This document shows positions 16,619 to 25,868 of a stretch of 47,808 nucleotides of DNA, piece by piece. Position numbers and translations under genes: made by a program. The stretch comes from Blastopirellula sp. (GTDB lineage: Bacteria > Planctomycetota > Planctomycetia > Pirellulales > Pirellulaceae), in contig NVWB01000029.1 in NCBI GenBank assembly GCA_002733575.1, positions 1 to 47,808 on the forward strand. Direction: 5' to 3'. Every line of letters starts with the position of its first letter. Position 1 is the first letter of the stretch. Under the pieces are notes generated by a model. That model did not search any database, was not told the DNA's origin, and worked only from the letters and a program-made list of their open reading frames with translations.

Positions 16619-18016
16619 TCAACTAAGAAACTGCGAAATCGGCCCCGATTGATCGATGTTGAATTTACCCAAGCCCTGGTCGAAATCGCCATAATGCTCA
16701 ATCGGGTTGCCGTAGGCGTTCAGGATTGAAGTGTACCAGTTACCTAGGGTTTTGTGCCCTGGGTCGCCGTAGTTGGGCAGGCGGATATATCTTCCGCCGA
16801 GATTGATTTTGGCGTTCTTACCGGCCATGACGATGAACGGATATTCGGTGCCGTGGCTGTGATGGGTTTCTCCGTTTTCGGGGAAGTAGAACAGCATCGT
16901 GTTGTCAAACATGCTGCCGCCAGCTTCCGGCACACTTTTAAGTCGTGTGACAATGGTGTCAATCAACTTCGCGTGTTGGTGACGGACGCTATTGCGTAAT
17001 TCATCGGCACTCAATTTGCCGGCCGATTTACCGTGCCCTACATCGTGCAGGTTGACCTGTTCGTTTTCAATTTCGGGAATGCCGGTGTAGCGAGTGCCCA
17101 GTTCATCGACCGTAAAGGTGGCAACATTGGTCATGCCTGAGATGAGTGTCGACAACAGGATTTCCGTTAAACCATGTTGACGATCAATCGTGCTGAGGTT
17201 ATCGGAGAAGTACTTCTCGCCCAACTGCGGGACATGCTGCCGGATGACGTCGCCCATGGCGTCCACTTTTTTGTTTCTCGCACGGATGGCCTGAATGGAA
17301 TCGGCGTAGTTTTTAACTTTGGATTTTTCCAACCCGATCAAGTCTTGGGCAATTTGGCCCTCGTTACCTGCGGCAAACTCTAACACTTTGCGTTGCAGTT
17401 CGTATTTGACTTGATCGTTTTTATTGTTGGATACGGACTTAAACAGTTCCTGCATTGCGACTTTGGGCGAACCAAACGCATAGTTTGGCTGCTGCGGTCC
17501 GCGGGCCGAGAACCCTTTTTCGATGCCGTTGATGTTCCCGCGTGAGTTACCGCCGCCATCGGGGAAACAGGCCAGCTCGATATGTTCAAACGGCGAAGGG
17601 AATAGCTTGGCGAGTTCAAAATCAACGGTGGCCCATTTGATTGAACTAATGCGTTCGTTTGCCTTAAAAACTCCCAAGGAAGAACACCAAGTATGATGCC
17701 CGGTGGTACACATTTTGCCTGACAATCCTTGCAGGATGGTCATATTGCTCTTGTGGTTTGCAAGTGGGCTCATCCACTCTGGCAGATCGTGCTTGTCTAA
17801 ATCGATATCGAGCGAGCCTTTACGTTTCTCGATCTCCATCTGTTCTTTGCTGAAACTAGGCGGCACCATCGATTTGGGAAGCAGCCCATTGCCTTTGTGC
17901 ATAAAGATAAAACGCATCGGCGGCTTGCCGGTAGCTGCAAAGAGTTGCTGAGGCCCGAGCGCCAAGGCACTTGCACCCAATAATCCGGTTTTGAGAAAAC
18001 TTCTTCTTGAATCCAT
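16619..18016 (-). CDS. DUF1552 family exported protein with Tat signal
   Basis: This 465-residue protein belongs to DUF1552, a large planctomycete-enriched family of unknown activity. The N terminus MDSRRSFLKTGLLGASALALG carries a twin-arginine motif (RRSFLK), pointing to folded export. Family features include the HHTWCSSL region near residue 106, FEHIELACFPDGG, and the C-terminal NTMLFYFPENGETHH with HGTEYPFIVMAGKN. The pattern resembles sulfatase/phosphatase-like folds in its C-terminal part (GE..HH), but no activity is proven. It follows the DUF1592-type gene with a 3-base gap, so the two are translated from one mRNA; this pairing recurs in planctomycete genomes. Confidence 0.88.
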   Translation of the reverse strand: MDSRRSFLKTGLLGASALALGPQQLFAATGKPPMRFIFMHKGNGLLPKSMVPPSFSKEQMEIEKRKGSLDIDLDKHDLPEWMSPLANHKSNMTILQGLSGKMCTTGHHTWCSSLGVFKANERISSIKWATVDFELAKLFPSPFEHIELACFPDGGGNSRGNINGIEKGFSARGPQQPNYAFGSPKVAMQELFKSVSNNKNDQVKYELQRKVLEFAAGNEGQIAQDLIGLEKSKVKNYADSIQAIRARNKKVDAMGDVIRQHVPQLGEKYFSDNLSTIDRQHGLTEILLSTLISGMTNVATFTVDELGTRYTGIPEIENEQVNLHDVGHGKSAGKLSADELRNSVRHQHAKLIDTIVTRLKSVPEAGGSMFDNTMLFYFPENGETHHSHGTEYPFIVMAGKNAKINLGGRYIRLPNYGDPGHKTLGNWYTSILNAYGNPIEHYGDFDQGLGKFNIDQSGPISQFLS

Positions 18017-18019
18017 AAG

Positions 18020-20515
18020 TTATTCCTTGGCCTCTTTGCGATACATAAACGAGTCGGAAGTGAGTAATGATACAATCACCGCGTTAAAACTGCCACCGCT
18101 TTCGACGTAGGCATTATCGGCATCGATCAGGGTCTGAGAGTCTGAAAGCATCTCATTTCGCCCCATAAAGTAGCGAAAAGCGTGTCGAATGATCGATTGT
18201 CGGACTCGCGTTGACTTGGCCAGCCGGTCAATCATCTCGAAAGGGTCTTTGACTTGGCCATCAAGGTTTGGGTCGCCCGTGCCGCTGAGATAGCCGACAC
18301 TATTCACCGGTTTGGTTTTGAAAACATCGGCACTCGTTTTACCATTGCCTTTGGTGATCAAATTATCAGGGTGCTCCAGGCTCTCTTCGGTGCGGAAGCG
18401 CCCAAAATCGTCGAACACTTCAAACGGTAGGCCCAGCGGGTTCATGTGTTGGTGGCATTTCCAACATTCCTGGTTTGTGGTAACTGAATCAAGCCGCTCA
18501 CGCAGCGTTCGATGAGGGTCTTCTGGGATTTGTGCGTCGACCGTAATCGGCACATCAGGTACATGGCCTGCCAATAATTTTTCGCGTATCCACTTACCAC
18601 GACGCACCGGGTCGGTCGCTGCGTTTTGGGAATGTGCCAGCAGCCAAGCCGGGTGCGTAAGTAGCCCCTTGCGGTTGGCGATTTTAAAAGGTTGGATCAA
18701 AGGATAATCCCAATCACCTTGCTCGCGATAACCGCCATTAAAACCAGGCGTGGCAGGCAAACTGTAGATTTCTGAATAACCGAAGTTCTGCCCGCCATGA
18801 TAAAACCAAGGGTTGGTGAACGGGGTGATTCCTTTGTCAAAGGTATTTCTAAAGTAGTCCATAAACCGCTTAAACTCACGAACATTATTTTTGCCGTCGA
18901 TGGTCGTGATTCTCATAACTTTGAACAGTTCTTTGTGCTTCTCAAAATTAGCTACGATAAACTGTTCGGTATCTTCTTCCCAACTACTCCCTTTAAAAGC
19001 TTCATGCACTTTCCGCCAGCCTTCAATAATCTTCGGGCCTTCTTCATTGCTGAATCGATGCAGGACAAAATATTTGTCAGTGGTCAATAGTTGTTCAAAT
19101 ACGTCCTTGTCTTGTCGAAGAATATAATCGACGATCTTGTCGGCTTCGTTGGTTACCGAACCTGGTGTGCCGGTGTTGTTACGGCCCGTGTTGCTATAAA
19201 AACCGCCACTGCGAGGCGTGTCTTTGAATATCTTGATGCTGTTCGGGTAGCCAAAGAATTCACGGAAGAAACGATTGACTTTAGGGTGAGTCACCTTCTG
19301 CGATTTCATGTGCAGGCTGTTCACCCCTGGCCCGCCTTCGGCATAAAACGATGTTTTGTCGTTGAGTAATCGCAAGACTTCCCGTCGGTAATCTTCTTTG
19401 GTCGTAAGTCGTCCTTCATTTGCGGCTGCCACTAACGTGTTATCGGGGATCTGATCTGACAAAGCATAAGCAATGGCATAACTGGCTTCACGTGGCGACA
19501 ACTTTTTTCGATTCGAATCGTCTGACTCTCCAGCACCAAATTCCAAGCGATACAAAAACTCTGATTCGAGCAACACGGCCACCAGCATCTGGCGGAGCCC
19601 TTCGGTGTTCCCACCCAAGGCAATGGTCGATTGAAGTAACGGTACGTACTTGTCCAATTCCTGATCGCTGGCCTGGCGTTGTAGCACGCAATCAAATTGT
19701 GCATGAATGGCGGCGATCAGTTCTTCATCAGTAGGTTTCGACTGGTTCAGAATAATCGTCTCAAAGGCTGCCGGCGTTCGCTTGGGATACCAGCGGTCTT
19801 TGGGGTTTTCAAACTCATTCGCCGCAAGCTCACCACTATTAACTCGGGCGACACGAATTTGCTTGCGGGAAATCCAATCCACGTTATTGAGCATCATCAG
19901 CAAATGCCCGCCATCGAGAACCGTATTATCGTAATAACGCACGCCGGAGTGATCGGGCAGAATAATTGGATTGGTCACGCCATAAAAAGCGCGTTGGCGT
20001 TCTCTGTCCACCAGTTTAAAAACGTCGTTGACCCGCTGATGAAAAATCTGAGGGCTTACCAACCAGCGACGAGCCGGCGTGTAAGCCTTGTCTTTGATTT
20101 CGCCGGAGAACAACTTTTCATGATCAACGTAATTCCCGAAATCGGGGTAACGCATTTTCTCTTCCAGCCTTGATGCATTGTGTCGGTCAAGTTCGGCCCC
20201 AATCCAATCTGCCAGTTCTGCTTTTTCTTTATCGGCCAATGGATCAGCATCTGGTGGCGGCATCAACTCAAAGAAGATTTGCTCTTGTGCCTTATTCAAT
20301 AACTCAAGACGTGCCACATGGTTCATGCTGGCAAGCTCATCGAATCGAACCTCTCCTTCGGCACTATCTTCGCTGTGGCAATCAATGCAACGGGCCTCGA
20401 TGACCGACTGCACCTTCGTAGGAAGTAGAAACGGACCGGTTGCCTTTTCCGCCAATACAATCGTGGCGCATGCCGAGAGCAGTAGCGTCGATAGCAAAGT
20501 AACTTTAGTTCGCAT
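18020..20515 (-). CDS. Planctomycete cytochrome-c/DUF1592-DUF1588-DUF1585 protein
   Basis: This 831-residue exported protein has a signal peptide (ending near LLSACATIVLA). A heme-binding CIDCH motif follows at residues ~43-47. The middle and C-terminal parts match the DUF1592 to DUF1585 series, with a second CWKCH motif in the conserved block CHQHMNPLGLPFEVFDDFG near residue 690. The combination is characteristic of planctomycete periplasmic proteins, probably redox or polysaccharide related, but the reaction is unknown. It precedes DUF1552 by 3 bases and follows the sialate esterase gene by 73 bases, all on one strand, suggesting a three-gene unit. Both CxxCH motifs are intact, so two c-type hemes are possible. 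Confidence 0.88.
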   Translation of the reverse strand: MRTKVTLLSTLLLSACATIVLAEKATGPFLLPTKVQSVIEARCIDCHSEDSAEGEVRFDELASMNHVARLELLNKAQEQIFFELMPPPDADPLADKEKAELADWIGAELDRHNASRLEEKMRYPDFGNYVDHEKLFSGEIKDKAYTPARRWLVSPQIFHQRVNDVFKLVDRERQRAFYGVTNPIILPDHSGVRYYDNTVLDGGHLLMMLNNVDWISRKQIRVARVNSGELAANEFENPKDRWYPKRTPAAFETIILNQSKPTDEELIAAIHAQFDCVLQRQASDQELDKYVPLLQSTIALGGNTEGLRQMLVAVLLESEFLYRLEFGAGESDDSNRKKLSPREASYAIAYALSDQIPDNTLVAAANEGRLTTKEDYRREVLRLLNDKTSFYAEGGPGVNSLHMKSQKVTHPKVNRFFREFFGYPNSIKIFKDTPRSGGFYSNTGRNNTGTPGSVTNEADKIVDYILRQDKDVFEQLLTTDKYFVLHRFSNEEGPKIIEGWRKVHEAFKGSSWEEDTEQFIVANFEKHKELFKVMRITTIDGKNNVREFKRFMDYFRNTFDKGITPFTNPWFYHGGQNFGYSEIYSLPATPGFNGGYREQGDWDYPLIQPFKIANRKGLLTHPAWLLAHSQNAATDPVRRGKWIREKLLAGHVPDVPITVDAQIPEDPHRTLRERLDSVTTNQECWKCHQHMNPLGLPFEVFDDFGRFRTEESLEHPDNLITKGNGKTSADVFKTKPVNSVGYLSGTGDPNLDGQVKDPFEMIDRLAKSTRVRQSIIRHAFRYFMGRNEMLSDSQTLIDADNAYVESGGSFNAVIVSLLTSDSFMYRKEAKE

Positions 20516-20588
20516 CGTTAGTTCTTGCCCTCAAGCATCTCGCCCATCATACTCAGTATTTTCCTTTTGTACTGTTTCGCTTAGAAGT

Positions 20589-22031
20589 TTATTTGGTTGA
20601 TTGATTCAAGAGTTGCACCATGCCGCGGCCGAGTGCATCGCCGACCATTATATAGGTTTCGGCATTCCCATTATAATGGAAGCCTTGGTTTCTGGGCGAA
20701 AATTCCACTTCTTTCCAGAATTCTCGTGTTTCTACGGTCAAGACATTCCCCGCAAACTCGGGATACTTCTTCTTTTCGCCACTTACTGCAAGCTGGGCTT
20801 TGGCGATCGTTAGCTGATTGCCAGACATATTCCAGCCATCGAAACCAATGGTGGCAATCACAAACGGGGCCTGTTGTGCTTTGAACTCTTTGCGTAGCGT
20901 TTTGATCAGATGAACCAAGTTTTGTTCATAGCGTTTGGCGTGGACTTCGCTTCCGCCATCTTTATGACCTTGCCACCAAACGAAGCCGGCGATTTCATAG
21001 CCTTGCCCTTTGAACTGCGGGAACTCGGTATCAAAGTTATCCAGCACGCGGTGTACTTCGCCAAAGCAATCATCATACTGTTTACCAGCATACCAATTGA
21101 CTTCCTTCTTTGGTTCACCTTCGATCCAAGAATTCGGTGACTGTTTGTAACCAGCATAAGTCCGCCCATCTTGCGTAAAGCTTTTACTGCCCGGCGGCAA
21201 GAAGTCCCAACTCAAGCTTCGATTGCCTTGCGAACTTTTAAGGATGATCACTGGCTCGTCGTGGTGGTCTCCTAGAATATGGCCAAACTGAAGTTCAGGG
21301 CCAATCTGGTTGCTGCTGGCTCCGCACCCAATGCTTAACCACTTGTTGGCACCTGCGGTCACTAGGCCCTTGTACCAAACATCGTTCCGCACCGCCCAAT
21401 TGCCTTGATCGTTGACAAAATGCGGGAACTTGCCGTCGGCATGAACCACAGTGTCTAAAGTTCCCGGTATATCGGTTCGCTCCCACCAGCCTAGACCATT
21501 GGCGGCTTCGGTCAGAAACGTAATTTTGAAAGCATTTTTTTTGCCGCCGGTGATCTTGAATGAAGTGTACGAAGGATCTTTGCCCACTTCTTTTCGGAAG
21601 ACTTCCACCCCATCCAGTTCCATGATATTAAAAGTGGAATTACTGTAACCTGGTTTGAAACGATAGACGCCTGAAGTTTTGATCTCCATCAACCCCCGGG
21701 CCACTTGAACTCCTCCGCCAGGAAACGCGGTCGGCGTGACTCCCCCATACACAGGCAGCGGTTGCGTTTTGCTGGGCGTCAACTTGTCGTAATCGACATC
21801 AGGCGAAAACTTCCCAGGGTAGACCGAAACCGAAGCTTCGGTAACACCACTCCACCGAGTCCCGCCACCACTCACTTGCCCAATGCCGACCATGTTGGAC
21901 TGGCCAGACAGAATATAAACCTTGACCGGTTTGCCCCAGGGGTCAGCCATCCCATTTGAAACGAAAGCGATTGCTACAACGATGGCGACAAGCGGGGTTT
22001 TAACAGAAGAGAAAAGTTGCTGAGAGTTCAT
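20589..22031 (-). CDS. Exported sialate O-acetylesterase-like SGNH hydrolase
   Basis: This 480-residue protein has a signal peptide (MNSQQLFSSVKTPLVAIVVAIAF...GMAD) and then the SASA/DUF303 esterase start VKVYILSGQSNMVG, with the nucleophile Ser45 in GQSN. The later blocks ILKSSQGNRSLSWDFLPPG and EIAGFVWWQGHKDGG (a WxQG motif with H in place of the usual E) belong to the same fold. Between the nucleophile block and these lies about 150 residues, including VYRFKPGYSNSTFNIMELDG, that looks like an inserted beta-rich binding module. The in-frame TTG at 22073 is less likely than this ATG. Likely function: removing acetyl esters from sugars outside the cytoplasm. It heads the DUF1592/DUF1552 group. 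Confidence 0.8.
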   Translation of the reverse strand: MNSQQLFSSVKTPLVAIVVAIAFVSNGMADPWGKPVKVYILSGQSNMVGIGQVSGGGTRWSGVTEASVSVYPGKFSPDVDYDKLTPSKTQPLPVYGGVTPTAFPGGGVQVARGLMEIKTSGVYRFKPGYSNSTFNIMELDGVEVFRKEVGKDPSYTSFKITGGKKNAFKITFLTEAANGLGWWERTDIPGTLDTVVHADGKFPHFVNDQGNWAVRNDVWYKGLVTAGANKWLSIGCGASSNQIGPELQFGHILGDHHDEPVIILKSSQGNRSLSWDFLPPGSKSFTQDGRTYAGYKQSPNSWIEGEPKKEVNWYAGKQYDDCFGEVHRVLDNFDTEFPQFKGQGYEIAGFVWWQGHKDGGSEVHAKRYEQNLVHLIKTLRKEFKAQQAPFVIATIGFDGWNMSGNQLTIAKAQLAVSGEKKKYPEFAGNVLTVETREFWKEVEFSPRNQGFHYNGNAETYIMVGDALGRGMVQLLNQSTK

Positions 22032-22209
22032 GTTTTTTACCAGGCAGTTCGACTTAGAAGAGAGGAGTTGCAAATTGTAATTTAATGAGTATTAGTTTAA
22101 GTGAATACCCGCTATACTACAATGTAAACAAGAGGGTTGAGCGCAAACTTATTCTGCTTAGCAGTGACAATCATCACTCCACTGAGCACACGACCAAGGA
22201 ACTTAGAAG

Positions 22210-23391
22210 ATGTTCGATAGAGTTAGAACCAAGAATTATAGTCCAGGCTTCGTATTGTTATTTGTAATACTGCTATTTGCTCCAAATATCTACGCTCAAT
22301 CTGGCACAGATCAAGCGGTAAATGATGGAGAAAAAAATAACATACCTAAGGCAGACACAGGCCATTTAATCCTTGAGAAGATTAAGTGCTTTGATTTTGG
22401 TAAAGAGTTTGAGGGGGTAAAAGAGGTCCAGTTTTCAAAAACTGGATCATCATTGATTGTGAAAACAATGTCAAAACTCGACCTATTCCCAAGAAGGTTG
22501 TATCACCTGGATACCAGCAATGGAAAATCAAAAGTAATCATTGATCCGTTGCATTCCCGACGCGGTGTTGTGGGAAAAGCGAGTAACAGACTACTCTGGA
22601 CTGTGAAAGATAAAAAAGAACTTCTCCTAAATGAACTGCCTGAAAATCAAGATAATCCAGACGACTTGGGCACTGAACATCGGATTAAATTACAAGACCC
22701 TGAGCAGTTCAGATCAGTTGTTGCCGGGTCGATACAACATAACTTTATCGTTGAAGAGTGGAGAGATGATGAACTGAGGATCGTCGATCTGAAATCTGGG
22801 AAAATCAAACACTTTCTAAAAATGGGGATTGTTCCTGACGCAGTTGCGTTATCGAAGGACGAGACTTTACTTGCTGTGTGTGGCATGCCTCAAGAGGCAT
22901 GGGGTACAGGAGATCAAATGGAGAATTCAAAGAGTTCGTTTGTGTATGTATGGAATACGAAGACGGGAAAGTTGCTCTACAAACGAATATTGGGTTATCG
23001 AGTATTCATGGTAAAGTTTTGTGCGGATGATTCGATGCTGATATGCTCTGGGGGCGTGATCGTTTATTTAGAAGGTGAAACGGGTGAAGGGCATCTCGAT
23101 ATCATCCAACTCAAGAAAAATGGATGGAGCTGGCATTATCATAATGCAGTTTACATTCAGGCCGCAGATTTGATTGACAACCAGCATATTGCAGTAGGGC
23201 TGGAGAGCGGAAAACTACAGATCATCAACTATAAAGAAGCAATCTTAATATCAGAAAAACAGGCCCATCCTTGGAATATCACGAGTGTGACTGTCAAAGA
23301 TAATCTTATCGCTAGTGGAGGACACTATGGGAAGGTCTGTTTATGGGAATTAAAAAAACAGGCCAAGCAACCTAACGCCAGTGGAAAATAA
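22210..23391 (+). CDS. Exported beta-propeller (WD40-like) protein
   Basis: This 393-residue protein has an N-terminal signal peptide (basic start, then FVLLFVILLFAPNIYA, cleavage near residue 30). The rest repeats a four-strand pattern typical of WD40/YVTN propellers: VQFSKTGSSLIVKTM, RIVDLKSGKIKHFLKMG..AVALSKDETLLAVCG, VYVWNTKTGKLLYKRIL and a final ASGGHYGKVCLWELKK. Such propellers are protein-binding platforms in the periplasm or at the cell surface; no enzymatic motif is seen. By eye the codons are A+T-richer than those of neighbours (many AAA, ATA, AGA), a sign of possible transfer. It ends 15 bases before the VWA gene, so they may share an mRNA, although the VWA protein appears cytoplasmic. 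Confidence 0.7.
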   Translation: MFDRVRTKNYSPGFVLLFVILLFAPNIYAQSGTDQAVNDGEKNNIPKADTGHLILEKIKCFDFGKEFEGVKEVQFSKTGSSLIVKTMSKLDLFPRRLYHLDTSNGKSKVIIDPLHSRRGVVGKASNRLLWTVKDKKELLLNELPENQDNPDDLGTEHRIKLQDPEQFRSVVAGSIQHNFIVEEWRDDELRIVDLKSGKIKHFLKMGIVPDAVALSKDETLLAVCGMPQEAWGTGDQMENSKSSFVYVWNTKTGKLLYKRILGYRVFMVKFCADDSMLICSGGVIVYLEGETGEGHLDIIQLKKNGWSWHYHNAVYIQAADLIDNQHIAVGLESGKLQIINYKEAILISEKQAHPWNITSVTVKDNLIASGGHYGKVCLWELKKQAKQPNASGK

Positions 23392-23406
23392 TTAAGGCAA
23401 CAACCC

Positions 23407-25110
23407 ATGAAGAAAAAACATCAAGTTGGTGGGATCATCCACACGTACTTGAAATACGATCCGCAGAAGTTTCCCGATCCGACGAAGGAGCCGCCTGATT
23501 TGGTTTCGCCGGCGATGGAACATATGTTGATGTATGGCAACACGCGCGAGTTGACTGCCGAAGAACTGGCCAGGGCCATCAAAATTGACCCAAGCCAAAT
23601 TGCCGGCTTTGGGCCCAGTATTGATTCCTTGATCGCCATGCTGGAAGAACGTAAGCGAAAGATTCTAGAAACTTACGAATCCGATTCGGTTCAAAAAAAG
23701 GCCCGTAAGCAATACACGAAGTTCGGCAAAGAAATCACGCCGCCGGAAAATTTAAAAAACAGCTACCGTGAAGGATTTGAACGAGAGCAAATCTACGACT
23801 TAGAACGGCTCTGGTATCGCACCGGCGATGACCGTAGCCAGTTTGCCCGTGATTTGGTGCAACTGCTGGAACGCTTGGCGGTGAAGTATCAAATTGATGA
23901 CTTGGCCGCTAAGTATGAATTCACCGGCAACGAGTCCATGACCATCGAACAGGCTCTGGAGATCAAAGAAGAACTTGAAAAGATCGATGAACTGCTAGAG
24001 CAGCTAAAGGAGTCACGCGAAAACGCACAGATCGGCATCATTGATATGGAATCGCTTTCCGAGTTCACCGACTTGGGTGAAATGGAAAAGCTGATGGAGA
24101 TGCAACGTGAAATCGAAAAACAACTGCGAGACATGGCCGAAGAGCAGGGCCTGAACGAACAAAAAGGGGGCAGCTTCCATTTGACCCCGCACGCTTACAA
24201 GATTTTTCAAGGGAAGCTGCTCGAACGAATCTTTAGTAGCCTACAAGCCTCAAAAAGTGGCAAACACCAAGGCCCTATCGTCGGCGAAGGTGCGGTCGAA
24301 CTTCAACGGACCAAACCGTATGAATTTGGGGACTCGATTACCGAGATGGACATCCCCCAGTCGTTCATCAACGCATTGCTGCGCGATGGTGATCAAAAAC
24401 CAATTCATTTGAAGCCAGAAGACATCGAGATCCACAAAACACGCAACAACCCGAAGTGTGCCACGGTGGTGATCATGGATATGAGTGGTTCGATGCGGCA
24501 CGATGGCCAGTATATCAACGTCAAACGCATGGCCTTGGCACTGCAAGGATTAATTCGCAGCGAGTACCCTGGCGATTTCTTGCAACTGTTAGAGATGTAT
24601 TCCTTCGCCAAACCAGTTCGCCCGGCTGATTTGATTGGCCTGCTGCCGAAACCGGTGACGATTCACGACCCAGTGGTGCGGCTTAAGGCCGATATGAGCC
24701 AGCCGGATATCAGCGAGATGCAGATCCCGCCCCATTTCACGAATATCCAACATGCGTTGCAGCAAGCCCGCCGGTTTCTCGCCAATCAAGACACACCCAA
24801 CCGGCAAATCATTTTGATCACCGATGGGCTACCGACCGCACATTTTGAAGGTTCCGAACTGTTTCTGCTCTATCCGCCAGACCCTAAAACCGAAGCGGCC
24901 ACCATGCGAGAAGGGGCCCTGTGCCATAAGGAATCGATCACGATTAACCTATTTTTAGTGCCGAGTTGGTCGCAGTCGGAAGAAGATATCCGCTTTGCCT
25001 ATCGACTGGCCGAAAGCACCAAAGGCAGGGTCTTTTTCACCGCTGGCGGAGACCTAGATCGTTATGTGGTTTGGGATTACGTCAATCACAAGCGGGAGAT
25101 CATCGGGTAG
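23407..25110 (+). CDS. VWA (von Willebrand factor A) domain protein
   Basis: This 567-residue protein has an acidic, coiled-coil N-terminal half, with long helices around residues 170-260 (IEQALEIKEELEKIDELLEQ), and a C-terminal VWA domain from ~350. The metal-binding MIDAS motif is complete: Asp358, Ser360, Ser362 in DMSGS, with ITDG later. There is no signal peptide. In other bacteria comparable proteins often work with MoxR-type AAA+ ATPases as metal-dependent adaptors; no such ATPase gene is in this window. The ATG at 23407 lacks a strong Shine-Dalgarno site. Its coupling to a periplasmic propeller gene 15 bases upstream is odd and could be chance. Confidence 0.82.
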   Translation: MKKKHQVGGIIHTYLKYDPQKFPDPTKEPPDLVSPAMEHMLMYGNTRELTAEELARAIKIDPSQIAGFGPSIDSLIAMLEERKRKILETYESDSVQKKARKQYTKFGKEITPPENLKNSYREGFEREQIYDLERLWYRTGDDRSQFARDLVQLLERLAVKYQIDDLAAKYEFTGNESMTIEQALEIKEELEKIDELLEQLKESRENAQIGIIDMESLSEFTDLGEMEKLMEMQREIEKQLRDMAEEQGLNEQKGGSFHLTPHAYKIFQGKLLERIFSSLQASKSGKHQGPIVGEGAVELQRTKPYEFGDSITEMDIPQSFINALLRDGDQKPIHLKPEDIEIHKTRNNPKCATVVIMDMSGSMRHDGQYINVKRMALALQGLIRSEYPGDFLQLLEMYSFAKPVRPADLIGLLPKPVTIHDPVVRLKADMSQPDISEMQIPPHFTNIQHALQQARRFLANQDTPNRQIILITDGLPTAHFEGSELFLLYPPDPKTEAATMREGALCHKESITINLFLVPSWSQSEEDIRFAYRLAESTKGRVFFTAGGDLDRYVVWDYVNHKREIIG

Positions 25111-25208
25111 GAATTCGCACTGCAAGCGGTTCATTATGGTCCTGATAAACAGAATTACCGCTATATTTTATTCTGGCGTAAAGCTGGTCAATGCTTTGAG
25201 GGCAAACT

Positions 25209-25216
25209 GCCGATAA
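25209..25216 (+). promoter_or_regulatory. Candidate sigma-28 (FliA-type) -10 element
   Basis: GCCGATAA at 25209-25216 is a perfect match to the FliA-type -10 octamer and lies 56 bases before the YjfB-like motility gene. The expected -35 place (AATGCTTT at 25190-25197) matches the TAAAGTTT consensus poorly. The same octamer also occurs inside coding sequence (for example 2976-2983), so chance is possible; only its position before a motility-type gene favours it. Confidence 0.35.
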
Positions 25217-25272
25217 ATGAGGTATCTAGTTTTGTAGTTACCCAAAATTGTGTTGATAGATAGAGAACCACG

Positions 25273-25473
25273 ATGTCTTCGATTGATCCCGCAGTTGCCG
25301 GCGTGTTGGCAATGAGAAATGCTGCGATGAAGAGTGATGTCATGATGACCATTGCAAAAAAAAGTTTAGATATGATGGAACAACAAGGCCAAGCCGTTGT
25401 GCAGATGATTGAATCGGCCGGTCGCGTTGGAAAATCACCCGGCAAAGGTGGCAACTTCGATGGCGTTGGCTAA
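25273..25473 (+). CDS. YjfB-family putative motility protein
   Basis: This 66-residue protein resembles the small YjfB family (Pfam YjfB_motility): an N-terminal helix (IDPAVAGVLAMRNAAMKSDVMMTIAKKSLD), the MEQQGQAVVQMIESAG core and a Gly-rich tail. Family members are short proteins associated with flagellar regulons in other bacteria; their mechanism is unknown. No flagellar genes are nearby. A sigma-28-like -10 octamer lies 56 bases upstream, and a well-formed terminator 34 bases downstream, so it is likely an independent one-gene unit. Residues DMMEQQGQA are the strongest family sign. The assignment is from pattern recognition only. Confidence 0.7.
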   Translation: MSSIDPAVAGVLAMRNAAMKSDVMMTIAKKSLDMMEQQGQAVVQMIESAGRVGKSPGKGGNFDGVG

Positions 25474-25506
25474 ACGCTTCTTGCTTCTTTATAGAACTTA
25501 TCAAAC

Positions 25507-25549
25507 AACGATTGTTTCCCTTTTTCTAACTAGGAATGATCGTTTTTTT
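25507..25549 (+). terminator. Rho-independent terminator after the YjfB-like gene
   Basis: AACGATTGTTTCC (25507-25519) pairs with GGAATGATCGTT (25533-25544) through about 12 pairs with two G-T wobbles and one bulge. Seven T's run from 25543 to 25549. This gives a typical intrinsic terminator just downstream of the motility-type gene. Confidence 0.7.
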
Positions 25550-25868
25550 GTTTCTTGTTGATCATGCAACACGGCTGTTGGTGTTGAAATATGCGTTCTC
25601 AAAATCATTGCAAGTGAAGTGATGATTTTTTCTTTTCGATGCGATCATTTATCTCTCAAAAAACCTTTTTAAAACCACGTTACCGCATCTCGCATGAAAA
25701 AACTTTTTGCAGTTTGCAATAAAGTTATTGCCTTTGCTGATTCGTGTCGTTACTCTAAAAGTATGTGAGGAAGATTAGTGTAGTCTTCTCAAATTCGGCA
25801 AACGCTCTGATGTTCAAAAACGAAACGAACAATCGAAGCAACTTGCCATCCACTTCGCGGTACTGTTT
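25550..25868. other. A+T-rich intergenic region
   Basis: These 319 bases lie between the YjfB terminator and the next gene. I see no open frame with coding character. Tracts such as AAAAAACTTTTTGC around 25690-25710 could bend DNA and may be part of the downstream promoter, but no clear -35/-10 pair is seen. Confidence 0.4.

Noticed and set aside
18020-22031. Esterase, DUF1592 and DUF1552 cluster as a novel system
   Set aside because: The DUF1592/DUF1552 pair recurs in planctomycete genomes; its activity is unknown, but the arrangement itself is not new.
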